Assembly: GCF_031143425.1 (NCBI RefSeq)
Contig: NC_090439.1
Coordinates: forward strand, 354,014,027-354,078,026
Direction of reading: 5' to 3'
Source of the DNA: Pleurodeles waltl
Taxonomy: Eukaryota > Chordata > Amphibia > Caudata > Salamandridae
Length of the DNA: 64,000 bases
Part shown: positions 47,092-58,614 of the stretch, piece by piece
Position numbering within the stretch: the stretch's first letter is position 1
How the letters are laid out: every line of letters begins with the position of its first letter
The notes under the pieces: model-generated
Databases searched by the model: none
Told to the model about the DNA's origin: nothing
What the model saw: the letters and a program-made list of their open reading frames with translations, nothing else
Made by a program: the position numbers and the translations under genes

Positions 47092-48066
47092 TGTCGCGTA
47101 GGCTCTCATTATCCTAATGAGACTACTGGATTTTTGGGCGGCAAGATCGTTCACAGTGTGGGGGACTAAGTCTAACCCACGGGGAAGGACCCTTGTCACC
47201 CCAAATCCAGATTGAGCTCCGGCTAACTAGCAGTGCCTCATCTCTCCCAAAGGGAAGAGACAATTGGGCAGCTGAGCGCATGACATCTTAGTGCTTCCCA
47301 GGGAAGTCGTGGTCACTCAGATCCCAACCAGTTCTCTCATACACAGTGTGGTCTCATATATAAATGACAAAGGCAGTTTGAGTTTTAAAGATTGGTTTAA
47401 TAAAACGACTGCATTTTAGATAACAAGGCGTGAGCCGCAATAACCAGAACCATACAACACAGTAGGATTGAAATAGTAACGAGGAGAGTGAACCATAAGA
47501 ATAACGCTATCATAGTGCAATTAGATTACGTTCTCTCTTCTAAGTTCTATTTTGAGCACAGCAGTTAGGCTCTAAGCCTGCCTTTCAGGTTCCCCCGGGA
47601 GGACATCGACCGTCATACCTGAGCAAAGGCATATGATCAGGATCAGCATCTGCAACAGGGCAGTCAGCGTCTAGTTGTGGATTCCTCGTCGGAATCTCCC
47701 TCTTACGTGTACCAGGACTAGGAAGTGTTTTTATAACTAACATGCTGGTGTTCTAAGAAACGTCCCTACGTAAGAATGTGTACTTTCTATGAACCCTAAA
47801 GACTAAACTCCTACCACGTCTATCGGCAATGTACCAGGCTGTATCCTTGACTGAAGCACAGAGCGAGCAAGAATGTATTGTTTGAGAACTTCAGTGCTGA
47901 AGTAAGCTAAACAGTGTGATAGAAGAAAATAAAACAAGACCGTGAAACTGGTTATTGTAAAATAACAGTGCAAGGCTAAATAAAATGCATGTAGGGCAAA
48001 GTGAACAGAGGCCTAATACTTTTACGCAAACGCGCAGAAAGCTACATTAAAAATGGCTACACTACA
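47092..48066 (-). mobile_element. Solo LTR of the same ERV family, inverted
   Basis: Read on the minus strand it begins TGTAGTGTAGCCATTTTTAA and ends ...GCCTACGCGACA. It corresponds throughout to the 5' LTR at 45518-46503, including the CTCATTAGGATAATGAGA block just inside the 3' end. A 4-base duplication AGGT flanks it (47088-47091 and 48067-48070), showing it is a real insertion and not a rearranged half of the provirus. Confidence 0.8.
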
Positions 48067-48070
48067 AGGT

Positions 48071-48765
48071 TAGGTCTTCTAAGTAATGATGGTCCTACCT
48101 GGCCTTTATTGGCAACATATACACGGCACCCTGATGCAGCAACCTTGATGGTAGCTGAAGTCTGCCACTAATATACTGAGCTTACGGAAATATCCAGACG
48201 GTTAGTACAGTTTGTAATGCAAACATTGAACAAAAACCCAGCATGTGCTGCCCTGGCGCAACCACATGCAGTAATGCCAGGCATTAATCCTGAGACTGTA
48301 CGTTCGATCATGGGTAAAGTACCCGCCAACCGAGAAGAGATTCCGTTTTGGTTAGCTCAAAAATGAAATGCACTGGAAGCAGTATTTCCCCATACGGGAC
48401 CTCAGGATAAGAACAGAATATTAACTATGTGGTCGCTTTTTGGGATGGTTTCCACAGTAGATAACTGCAATACTTGGGGCACGGTATTTGCCAAGCTCTA
48501 TGCTACTGCACACGGTACACCAACACTTGCCAATTTACTGGAAGTGTTCAAACAAATTCAAGGTGAATACGGGGCTGCCCCGGCCCTAGACTTGGGGATG
48601 CAACTTATGGGCAATTTTGCCACTGTATCTTCCACTATACTGAGTAACCTTAAAGGGGAAGCAGTTGCACTAGCAGTGCGCATGCGGCTCCGGGACGTTC
48701 CTCCACAAGAACGTGAGCTGCAAAAGATTATCGAGGAGACCTACTCTAGTATTGGTTGAGATGGT
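48071..48765 (+). pseudogene. ERV gag remnant
   Basis: Gag is the structural capsid polyprotein. A plus-strand reading from about 48180 runs through an in-frame stop (48364-48366) and continues as a 110-codon open frame (48427-48759). It has a helical, capsid-like composition (NLLEVFKQIQGEYGAAPALD, then RMRLRDVPPQERELQKIIEE). The following ~400 bases encode a Lys/Arg/Gln-rich tail. I see no CCHC zinc knuckle, as in foamy-type Gag. The assignment rests on position between PBS and protease more than on motif. Confidence 0.55.
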
Positions 48766-49167
48766 CTGGGGGCTAGACCTACAAAACCACAGTTTCAGGT
48801 TAAATCTCATATAGATTTTACCAAGCAAGCACCTGAGGGTTCTAAAAAATGCTGGGATAAAAAACAACAAACACCTAAAAAAGAAAGGGGAGAATCTCTG
48901 CATATGGAGACCCCACAGAATAGATATAATCTCAGAAATAGAGATAATATAAAAACCCTGACAGATATCAATATACTGATACACGCCAATCTTGTTCCTT
49001 TCAGGACTCACCGGAAAAACACAGTGAGAGATGTGGACGGTAAGAGCGAAGAACTGAGCACGTGAAACCGAGACAGGAATCACAACACTCTACAGAAGTT
49101 TCTGTTAAAAAAGAAGATAAACTTTCCCAACAAAAGCCCCAATTTAAAAAGAAGAAAGTGGCAGCAG

Positions 49168-49674
49168 TTGCGATTCAGCATGCCACTCAAGAAGAGGGGT
49201 CTATTGAAGAACAAGACGTGGCCACTAGCTCTGCTAGACAGCGCAGCAGAGGTCACAATAGTTCGCCGGAATCTTCAAGAACATCTGGAGGTGAAAGCAA
49301 CTGATGACTTCCTACAAGTTGAAACTGCGGACATGCGTGTCTCCATGCCCGATAGGGTGTACAAAGTAACGTTACAGTTAGAAGGAGATATTGAATGCAC
49401 AATTGACGCAATCTTTTGGGACTGTGTCGAAAACATTTATGATATTCTACTGGCCGAAAAGGATTGGCCACCAGAATCTGTCCGTACTTGCCCATGTAGG
49501 GAAGAAGTTATCAAACCTTCTTTTTCACTCCTTGTTCCTGATGAGCTTGCAGAATCCTACGCCATTGATTGGGGATTGGCACAAACACCCGTGTTATATC
49601 GCAACCATGCAGGGTGGGATAAAGATTCCCCCATCATGAAAATCAACCCCAACCTCAACCCCAATACCCAATAA
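49168..49674 (+). pseudogene. ERV protease domain (start of pol)
   Basis: Retroviral aspartic protease that would cleave the polyproteins. The frame shows LALLDSAAEVTIV, with the D-S/T-A/G active-site triad near residue 21, then a flap-like region and ILLAEKDW near the C-terminal end. It continues toward the RT linker with PIMKINPN. The frame is open for 168 codons. After it, pol continues in broken frames. Confidence 0.65.
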
Positions 49675-50346
49675 AACATGATGCTAAAGCACCTGTGAGG
49701 GAAAAAAACCTCACACAACTGGAGTACCAGGGCATAATCGAACCCTGTGTCTCACCTATGAATAATCCTTAACAGTCACACGCACATTTGCTATACAAAA
49801 CTCTCACAGCACAGCACTTATGAACAACATAGTGCGCAAAAAATACAAAACAACACTGGCCATTTCAAATGTTTTTTTCTGCCAAAATATAGGGCCTGAT
49901 AGTGGAGACTTAACAAGTTGGTGCACTAGGCTCCCAGAAAAAAACCTGTTGTTTTCCACAGGGGTATAACAACAGTCCAAGACTGTTTGCGGCTTGTGTA
50001 ACTTCAATATTGCATGACTTTGACCCTGAGGCATTGTCCTATGTAGATGACATCTACCTTACAGATGATGAATTACTGCAACATCTAAGACGGGTAGCCA
50101 GCATTGTTGTGGAATTTGCCAAATTCGGCTATAAATTCAACTTCAAAAAACTAAAATAGCCTTCCTTAGGGTCCTGTTTCTGGGAAACAAATTATCAAGT
50201 GAAAGAAAGAGCCTAGTGCCACAATTCTCAGAAAAATGCCCCCAGTTACAACCTCCAAATACCATTAAAAAACTCCAATCCCTATTGGGTTTCCTAAATT
50301 TTGGCAGAACTTACATTACAATTACACATCACACATAAAACCCTTA
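49675..50346 (+). pseudogene. ERV reverse transcriptase remnant, cut by an H element
   Basis: After 49674 the frame is broken. The palm is recognisable at about 49955-50160: PQGYNNSPRLF, then the catalytic YVDDIYL (about 50038-50058) with both Asp retained, and LGNKL slightly later. The connection continues (LQSLLGFLNFGR, about 50275-50305) until the H element at 50347 interrupts it. A large part of RT between 49740 and 49955 is missing or scrambled. RNase H, integrase, env and a 3' LTR are not seen downstream. The residues around YVDD and LNF look most like foamy-type RT. Confidence 0.7.
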
Positions 50347-51271
50347 GGCCCGTATTTATACTTTTTGACGCTAAACTGCGCTAACGCAGTTTAGCGTCAA
50401 AAAATTTTGCGCCGGTTAACGCCATTCTGAAGCGCCATGCAGGCGCCGTATTTATTGAATGGCGTTAGCCGGCGCAAGCAGACCGGCGCTGCCTGGTGTG
50501 CGTGGAAAAAAACCACGTACACCAGGCAGCGCCGGCGTTGGGAAAAATGGCGTTAGGGCGTCTTAAAATGGCGCAAGTCAGGTTGACGCTAAAAAATCGT
50601 CTTAACCCGATTTGCGCCATTTTTAATGACGCCCAGACGCCATTTACATGACTCCTGTCTTAGTAAAGACAGGAGTCATGCCCCCTTGCCCAATGGCCAT
50701 GCCCAGGGGACTTATGTCCCCTGGGCATGGTCATTGGGCATTGTGGCATGTAGGGGGGCACAAATCAGGCCTCCCTATGCCAAAAAAAAAATATTAAAAA
50801 AAAAAAATGTATACTTACCTGAACTTACCTGAATGTCCCTGGGATGGGTCCCTCCATCCTTGGGTGTCCTCCTGGGGTGGGCAAGGGTGGCAGGGGGGGT
50901 CCCTGGGGGCAGGGGAGGGCACCTGTGGGCTCATTTTGAGCCCACAGGCCCCTTAACGCCTACCCTGACCCAGGCGTTAAAAAGTGGCGCAAATGCGGGG
51001 TTTTTTGACCCGACCACTCCCGGGCGTGATTTTTGCCCGGGAGTATAAATACGACGCATTTGCGTCGCCGTCATTTTTTTAGACGGGAACGCCTTCCTTG
51101 CATCTCATTAACGCAAGGAAGGCGTTCACGCAAAAAAATGACGCTCTTTACTCATACTTTGGCGCTAGACGCGTCTAACGCCAAAGTATAAATATGGCGT
51201 TAGTTTTGCGCCGAATTTGCGTCGAAAAAAAACGACGCTAATTCGGCGCAAACGGAGTATAAATATGCCCC
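50347..51271 (+). mobile_element. Family H long element inserted in ERV pol
   Basis: GGCCCGTATTTATAC ... GTATAAATATGCCCC, TTA at 50344-50346 and 51272-51274. Very close to the 37815 copy in all hairpins. Two CAGGTAAGT donors (minus strand) are at 50813-50831. No coding. Confidence 0.9.
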
Positions 51272-51274
51272 TTA

Positions 51275-51526
51275 ATACGTCCTGATTTTTCCAGTAAATT
51301 TTGGACAGTCAAACACACACAAAGTATTTGTAAATCTGTGACATGATGGTTCCTGGGAGGAGGTGGCTCCAGCAGGATTTCGAAGATAGAAAAAATGATT
51401 TTGTCATAAAACCGCCACTATGATTTCTCTCAGGGCTAGTGAAAAGGGGTAGGAAAGCTAATTATTTAAATGTGGCTGCAGGACAAGTAACTAGAAGCAA
51501 GACACAGTACTTGCTATCTTAAAAAA
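51275..51526. other. Short spacer, unrecognised
   Basis: No continuation of ERV pol is detectable after the H element. Nothing else recognised. Confidence 0.3.
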
Positions 51527-52000
51527 GTAAGCATTTGCAATGCAATGGGTCTCGTGTTTGCTCCAGTTAGAGCTATTAGCATTGTAAATTCCTAACTGGA
51601 CTTTTCTTGCCACAGAACTTGAAAATGAAAAGTAAAACAGTTGACATAAGCAAGTCAATTCAAAGCACCACAAAGGCCATGAGCGTGAGCGCAAGAGTTA
51701 TTGGTTCCCTGAGTAAATGACGAGAAAGGATCACGGCTAGGATGAAAGGCAAACCGAAATGAGATGAGGGGCTATCACACGCTGTAACAGGAGGAAGTGT
51801 GACGTAGCGTGATGGCCAACAGAAATGTTCACTAAGTGAAATCGCCTGCGAGGGAATTCAGCACAAAAGGAGGGACATTTCACAAAATGCACCAATAAAA
51901 ATGAAGCATTTAAAACAAGCACAGCAAAGAAGGAATAGCAAGAGTGGGCATGGTTAAAAGCCCAGAGAGAGACTACAACAGGCCAGAGCCCTTGTGTGCT
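51527..52000 (+). repeat. Short interspersed repeat R3, copy 2
   Basis: Same head as 27716-27825 (GCAATGCAATGGGTCTCG, GTTAGAGCTATTAGCATTG), the same GGCCATGAGCGTGAGC block and the same GGGCATGGTTAAAAGCCCA near the 3' side. The middle is longer than in copy 1. Class unknown. Confidence 0.6.
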
Positions 52001-52479
52001 CGACCCTAATAAGATGATCTGATCATCTGTTAATTTAGTAAAACAGTCTCGTATGGAACAAGGGTAGCTGTTTGGTGGGCTTACATTTTGACTGACTTGT
52101 AACTTTGAAACAGCGGTCACAGCCAAAAGCTTTTCATCAATAATATTTTTTCAATTATTTGGTTGAAAGAGTTATAGATGGGAGCCATGCTCTGTCTAAA
52201 AGGGAATATCTGTAAGCTTATTGTTTGGTTATTTTACCTATGATTTCAAATAAATGTGTTTTGGAAATCCAAATTTCTTGCCATCATAAGATCACTTGGA
52301 AATTTCTGCAGGAGTGCTATAGGCTTTGCATATATTAAAAAGCTCACATTGGTGGTAAATCTCACTTCTATCTCCATGGTGTATTCAATGATTTCTTATG
52401 CCTCACCGGAACTGTCTGGCGCAGGCTACATAGTTTCTTGTAGATGTTTACACTATTTATTCCAGGGGTGCATGCCAAG
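52001..52479. other. No recognisable gene or repeat
   Basis: AT-rich sequence with no domain. Possibly the remainder of older repeats. Confidence 0.35.
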
Positions 52480-52745
52480 GGTTTTAGGGCCACACGAAAA
52501 ATATTTGAATTTGCGATTTCCTAAGTGCGATTCCGTGCGAATAGCAATTAGGGAATTGCAAATCCAAATGTAAGAAACCCCATTGAGTATCTTTCACGAT
52601 TCCTGGTGGGTCGCAAATAGACCTGCCTCATTAATATTAATGAGGTAGGTCGCAATTTGCAACCCACCGAGAATCACAAAAATCACAGGGATGGTGGCCT
52701 GCTGGTGTCAGCAGACCAAAATGTCTGTGATTGCTTTTTTTTTTT
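52480..52745. repeat. MITE-like remnant with central palindrome
   Basis: GGGTCGCAAAT..GACCTGCCTCATTAATA is followed by its complement ATTAATGAGGTAGGTCGCAATTTGCAACCC (about 52608-52667, imperfect). The upstream part has repeated GCGATT/GCAATT words. It ends in GTCTGTGATTGC and a T-run. No coding. Confidence 0.55.
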
Positions 52746-52889
52746 TAAACGCAGACCGTTTTCCTTATAGAAAAGAAAAGGTTTGTCTTCCGAGTTTACC
52801 TATCTCTTGGTCTTTAGTTTACATAAGCAGTAATTACAAGTGGTTGTGTTGTACCTGGGTTTTGTACTTTCTTTTTTTGTTGCTTTATA

Positions 52890-55800
52890 TCGCATGAAAT
52901 CGACCTAGGAATGAATCCTCAACAGCGACTCACAGCGGAGAGACGATATTACAATATTCACTGAACACAGGGAAACTCACCCCATAATGTTTTGCTGGCA
53001 TTCATTTTACAATACATTTGTGTCCATAATTCAGCCTGTGGTGGTCCTAGGGCAATGGGACCACCCCTAAAACATTTATAATGATGTGTTCTTTCTGTTC
53101 AGGCAATCTTGTGGGTCACACTAGGTGGGAGGGGGCCCAAATATCATAACCTCTTCCACCATGCAGTGTATATTTAAATTCTCTGATAAGTGAAACTTTT
53201 GTTTATTTGTGGTTGTGATGAGTTTGTGTTATAAGGATCTTATTAGTGTTCATACATTCCTGCTTGGCCTGTGAATGTGTAATGCTTGCTACGTGTTTCT
53301 GACATGGAAAGGATAATTGCTCTAAAGCACTACAGGCTTAGTTGGCTTGACAGGGATATCTAGCTGCTACCAGGGGTACTGCACCTTTTGTTAATGAACT
53401 AACATTATTTCTGATAAAGGTTTAATTTGCTTACTGAAACTCTGCCCATAATGCTTTGCAGACACTCATTTTACAACACATTTGTTCCCATAACTCAGCC
53501 TGTTGTGATCCTAGGGCAATGGGACCACCACAGGTACATTCAGAAGATGTGCTCTTTCGGTTCAGGTCATCTTGTGGGTCACACTAGGTGAGAGGGGGCC
53601 CAAAAATCATAATCTCTTCCACCATTCAGTGCATATTTAAATTCTCTCATAGTTGAAACTTTTGTTTCTACAGCTGGGAGGAGTTTGTGTTATAAGGGAT
53701 TTGTTTGTACAAATGTTCTGATAAGCATGTTTGGTCTGCATGTATGTGATAAGGCACTACTAAATTATCTGGCTTGACAGGGATATTTAGCCACCACCAG
53801 TGGTACTGCATCTTCTGCTAATGAATGAACATGTTGTGCTCTTTCTGTGTAGGTCTTCTTGTGGGTCACATTAGGTGAGAGAGGACCCAAAAAATCATAA
53901 TCTCTTCCACCATTGAAAGTGTATTTAAATTCTCTCTTAGTTAAAACGTTTGTTTTTACATCTGAGAGGAGTTTGTGTTATAAGGGACTTGTGTGTACGA
54001 GTGTTGTGATAGCCTTGCTTGCTTTGCAAATGTGTAATGTGCTATGTGACCCTGAAAGGATTAATTGCACCAAGACAGTACTAACTTAGTTGGCTACACA
54101 GGGACATCTAGCCACCACCAGTGCTAATGCACCTTCTGCTAATGAAGGAACACTTTCTGATAAAGGTTTAATGTATTCACGGAAATGCAGCCCATAATGC
54201 TTTGCAGTCATTCGTTTTACAACACATGTGTGCCCATAACTCAGCCTGTGGTGGTCCTAGGGCAATGGAACCTCCCCCAAAACATTCAGAAGGATGTGTT
54301 CTTTCTGTTTGGGCCATCTTGTGGGTCACTCTAGGTGAGAGGGGACTCTAATATCAAAACATCCTCTACCAGTCAATGCACATTTAATATATATATCTAT
54401 ATATAGTTAAAATGGGTGTTTCTTTCCTTCTTCGGCTAACAGGAGTTTGTTTTCTAAAGTATTTGTATATTGAAAGTTTTGTTTATTCAGCATTTCTCTG
54501 TATGGGTTGAAGAATGATTATTGTGCTGAGTTAATCCTAATTCAGTGCTTTTTACAAGGATATCTAATCATTGCCAGTAGTACTGTGCTTTCTGCTGTTG
54601 ATTCTACAGGGACACCTAGCTATCACCAGTGGTACTGCACTGTCTGTTGTTGACTCTGCAAAGAGATCTAGCTGCAACTAGTGGTATTGTACCTTCTCCT
54701 ATTAACCAATGGTACTGCACATTATGCTGTTGACTCTACAGGGCCCTTTAGTATTGACCTGCGGCACTGCACCCTTGTGCCACTGACTCCACAGTTAAAT
54801 GATATTTAAAAGGCCTGCTAGGGCTGAAAATGTGTAATATACTATGCCCTCAAGGGGCTGATTATATGATTACACTGCAATATTCTTTGTCATTTTTTTA
54901 TGTGATTATGCCCTCTATGTTTATATAATCATGTTTCATCCAAATGCTTTTCTCACTGTGGTGCTCTGTAGGGGCTGTTCAGATCATTACAGTCAATTGT
55001 ATGAAGGAATGCACATATACAGTTTATTTCTGATAAAGGTTTAGGCCCATATTTATACTTTTTGACGCAAAACTGCGCCAACGCAGTTTTGCGTCAAAAA
55101 AATTAGCGCCGGCTAACGCCATTCTGAAGCACCATGCGGGTGCCGTATTTATTGAATGACGTTAGCCGGCGTTAGCCGCCGGCGCCGTCTGGTGTGCGTT
55201 AAAAAAAACGACGTACACCAGGCAGCGCCGGCGTAGGGGGATATGGGGCTTGGGCGTCAAGAAATGGGGCAAGTCAGGTTGAGGCAATTTTTTCACCTCA
55301 ACCCAATTTGCGCCATTTTTTTTCACTCCCAACCCCCATAGAAATGACTCCTGTCTTAGCAAAGACAGGAGCCATGCCCCCTTGCCCAATGGCCATGCTC
55401 AGGGGACTTCTGTCCCCTGGGCATGGTCATTGGGCATAGTGGCATGTAGGGGGGCACAAATCAGGCCCCCCTATGCCACAAAAAAAAAAAAATACTTACC
55501 TGAACTTACCTTAATGTCCCTGGGATGGGTCCCTCCAGCCTTGGGTGTCCTCCTGGGGTGGGCAAGGGTGACATGGGGTGTCCCTGGGGGCATGGGAGGG
55601 CACCTCTGGGCTCCTTCAGAGCCCACATGTCCCTTAACGCCTGCCTTTTGCAGGCGCTAAAAAACGGCGCAAAAGCGGCCGTACGTCATTTTTTTTGACC
55701 CGCCCACTCCCGGGTGTGATTTTTGCCTGGGAGTATAAATCCGACGCACATGCCTCGGAGTCGATTTTTTAGACGGGAACGCCTACCTTGCATATAATTA

Positions 55801-56095
55801 ACGCAAAGTAGGTGTCCACGCTAAAAAATGAGGCTAACTCCATGGACTTTGGCGCTAGACGCGTCTAACGCCAAAGTATAAATATGGAGTTAGTTTTGCG
55901 TCGAAATTGCGTAAAAAAAAACGACGCAATTCCGGCGCAAACGGAGTATAAATATGCCCCTTAATGTGCTGCATGGCAAAATATTTATAAGGTCCCAAAT
56001 GTGAGGTTTTCATTATTATTTACAATGCCAACATCTCTAACTCTCGCTAATGTGAGACCTATTGCATTGCAAATGCTTGTTTGTTCTTCTCATGA
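52890..56095 (+). repeat. Composite repeat R2, copy 2 with tandem units
   Basis: Collinear with 7510-9480. The ~400-base core unit (ATAATG.TTTGC..CATTC..TTTTACAA.AC through GGGCAATGG.ACCACC and TTGTGGGTCACACTAGGT to CTCTTCCACCA) recurs from about 52984, 53447, 53830 (partial) and 54190. Short CCACCACCAGTGG.ACTGCA units lie between and after (54540-54770). The 3' block (54780-55040, resuming 55961) matches 9060-9480. One H element is inserted at 55044-55960. No open frame or transposase. Confidence 0.75.
55044..55960 (+). mobile_element. Family H long element in repeat R2
   Basis: GGCCCATATTTATAC ... GTATAAATATGCCCC, TTA at 55041-55043 and 55961-55963. The tip hairpin arms are GACGCAAAACTGCG (55064-55077) and CGCAGTTTTGCGTC (55082-55095). 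Donor words on the minus strand at 55494-55512. The corresponding unoccupied site is in R2 copy 1 near 9350-9371. Confidence 0.9.
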
Positions 56096-56351
56096 GAAAG
56101 CTGTGCACCGGCTAATCTGAGTTTTGGTTCTGTCATGCATACTCATTTGAAGGAATGCATGCAAAAAACCTATGAAACCCATGAAAATAGAAGAGGGGTC
56201 AGCATTAGATGCTCACTGCAGTAGAGTAGACATGCTCTCATTTTGCAAAGCAACACAGCACTCCGCTTCATTTGCTAAATAAATGTATGCAGATGTCATC
56301 TAAGCGTATGTGTGATTCATAAATATTAGCTGCTTTTTATTAGAGTACTTT
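56096..56351. other. Short spacer, unrecognised
   Basis: Between R2 and the next H element. No motif seen. Confidence 0.3.
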
Positions 56352-57165
56352 GGCCCATATGTATACTTTTTGCCGCAAACCAGCGCCGGCGCTGGTTTGC
56401 GTAAAAAATGTTACAGCCGGCTAGCGCCATTCCTACGCGCCATACGGGCGCCTTATTTAAGGAATGACGTTAGCCGGCACTGCGGACTGGTCTGAGTAAA
56501 AAATCATTCCTCAAACCGGACTTGCGCCATTTTTTGACGCACAACCCCCATTGAAATGACTCAGCAAAGACAGGAGTCATACCCCCTTGCCCAATGGCCA
56601 TGCCCCTGAGCATGGTCATTGGGTATAGTGGCATGTAGGGGGGCCAAATTAGGCCCCCCATGCCACTTAAAAAAAATACTTACCTCAACTTACCTGTACT
56701 TAACTGGGATGGGTCCCAGTTGGGATGGGTGTCTTCCAGGGGTAGGCGAGGGTGGCAGGGAGTATCCCTGGGGGCAGGGAAGGGCACCTCTGGACTCCTT
56801 CCATGGTCAGAGACCATGGAAGTGAGCCCACAGTTCCCTTAACGCCTGCCCTGACCCAGGCGTTAAAAAACAGCGCACATTAGGCTGTACGCCATTTTTT
56901 AAGGCCCGCCCTCTCCTGTGCGTCAAAATGACGCAGGAGTATAAATAAGGCGCACAGGCCTTAAAGTCATTTTTTGGGCGGGAACGCCTACCTTGTATGT
57001 CATTAACGCAAGGTAGTTTCCCGTATCCAAAAAATGACTCACACAGAGGAATTTTGATGTCCACGGGCTCGGGCGTCAACGTTTAAATATAGTGCACGGT
57101 TTGCGCCGAATGAGTGTCAACATTTTTGATGCACATTCGGTGCAAACAGAGTATAAATATGCCCC
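56352..57165 (+). mobile_element. Family H long element
   Basis: GGCCCATATGTATAC ... GTATAAATATGCCCC, TTT at 56349-56351 and 57166-57168. Lost part of its left-centre. Retains three donor-like words (minus strand: GAGGTAAGT, CAGGTAAGT and CAGTTAAGT, about 56678-56706) at 10-base steps and the GGAGTATAAATAAGGCGC and GTATCC stems on the right. Confidence 0.85.
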
Positions 57166-57289
57166 TTTAAGTCTTATTTACAAATACCTTGAGGCAGACA
57201 ATGATTGCCTCATTCTTCCATAGCAGTTTGAAATGGACTGTGCAGATGTCTATCCTAACTAATTAAAGTAAACTCAGTTGTAATTCTGT

Positions 57290-57510
57290 CTTCCGAGAGC
57301 TCCACCGCAAACAACTTTATAGGTTGGGGGCAGGTCAGAATGCTGCTGCTAGACTACTGTTAACTCTGAAGGAATATTATTAGCCCATGTCTAACACTTA
57401 TTTGAACTGCACTGGCTTCAAGTTAATTAAGGATGCATCTTCAAGGCGCTCTATTTTTGTAATGCTGACTTTTGAGGCCAAGGCCCTCTGCATCTTAATG
57501 TTCCATGAAT
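57290..57510 (+). pseudogene. L2/CR1-like LINE fragment (RT C-terminal region)
   Basis: The plus-strand reading gives GQNAAARLLLTLKEYY, then a stop, then MSNTYLNCTGFKLIKDASSR and a residue run ending MLTFEAKAL. This is the conserved C-terminal pattern of L2/CR1-type reverse transcriptases (QNAAARLL..., LHWLPV..RI..K, LTYKAL). It is ~70 residues, with substitutions and a stop. The flanking 57170-57290 and 57510-57540 are unassigned. Confidence 0.6.
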
Positions 57511-57543
57511 AGTCTCCCTTTCACACTGTAAGATAGCCTCTTA

Positions 57544-57698
57544 GGCCCATATTTATACTTTTTAGCACTGCATTTGCTTCATTTTTTGACACAAAAGCGT
57601 CGCAAACTTACAAAATACAATTATATTTTGTAAGTTTGTGCCTCTTTTGCGTCAAAAAATGATGCAAATGTGGCGCTAAAAAAGTATAAATATGGGCC
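57544..57698. mobile_element. Family H short foldback element
   Basis: GGCCCATATTTATAC ... GTATAAATATGGGCC, TTA at 57541-57543 and 57699-57701. The 155 bases fold as one hairpin with loop CAAAATACAATTATATTTTG. No coding. Confidence 0.85.
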
Positions 57699-57701
57699 TT
57701 A

Positions 57702-58614
57702 GGGGCATATTTAAACTCTGTTTGCGCCGAATGTGCAGCAAAAAGTTTGACGCACATCCGGCACAAACCTTACACCATATTTATACTATGACGCCCGGCC
57801 CTGCGAACGCCAAAATTCCTCTGTGTGCGTCATTTTCTGGATGCAGGAACCGCCTTGCGTTAATGACATGCAAGGTAGGCGTTCCCGTCCCAAAAATTAC
57901 TTTAAGGCATGTGCGCCTTATTTATACTCCAGCGTCATTTTGATGCACAGGAGGGGGCGAGCCCAAAATGTGCGCCGTTTTTTAACGCCTAGGTGAGGGC
58001 AGGCGTTAAGGGACCTGTAGGCTCATTTCCATGGTCTCTGACTGTGGAAGCAGTCCACAGGTGCCCTTCCATGCCCCTAGGGCCACCCCCGCCACCCCTA
58101 CCGACCCATGGAGGACACCCATGGATGGGGAGACCCATCCCAGGTAAGTACAGGTAAGTTGAGGTAAGTATTTTATTATTTTTTTAGTGGCACAGGGGTC
58201 CTAACTTGGGCCCCCTTACATGCCACTGTGCCCAATGACCATGCCCAGGGGACAGAAGTCCCCTGGGCATGGTCATTGGGCAGGGGGGGCAGGACTCCTG
58301 TCTTTGCTAAGACAGGAGTCATTTCAATGGGGGTTGTGCGTCAAAAAATGGAGCAAGTCCGGTTAGAGCCATGATTTTTTACTCTAATTTGACTTGCACC
58401 ATTTTTTTACGCACAACCCCCATTTTTCCCTACGCCGGCGCTGCCTGGTTAGAGTCTTTTTTTTTTTACTCTGACCAGTCCGCAGCGCCGGCTAATGTCA
58501 ATTCATAAATAAGGCGCCTGCCTGGTGTATTGGAATGGCATTAGCCGGCGGTAAATCTTTTGTACGCAAACCATCGCCGGCGCCGGTTTGCGTCAAACAG
58601 TATAAATATGGGCC
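57702..58614 (-). mobile_element. Family H long element, inverted, abutting a short one
   Basis: GGGGCATATTTAAAC ... GTATAAATATGGGCC with TTA at 57699-57701 and 58615-58617. Three donor consensus words (CAGGTAAGT, CAGGTAAGT, GAGGTAAGT) on the plus strand at 58141-58169. The GGTTAGAGTC / ACTCTGACC hairpin is at about 58448-58480. No coding. Confidence 0.9.
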
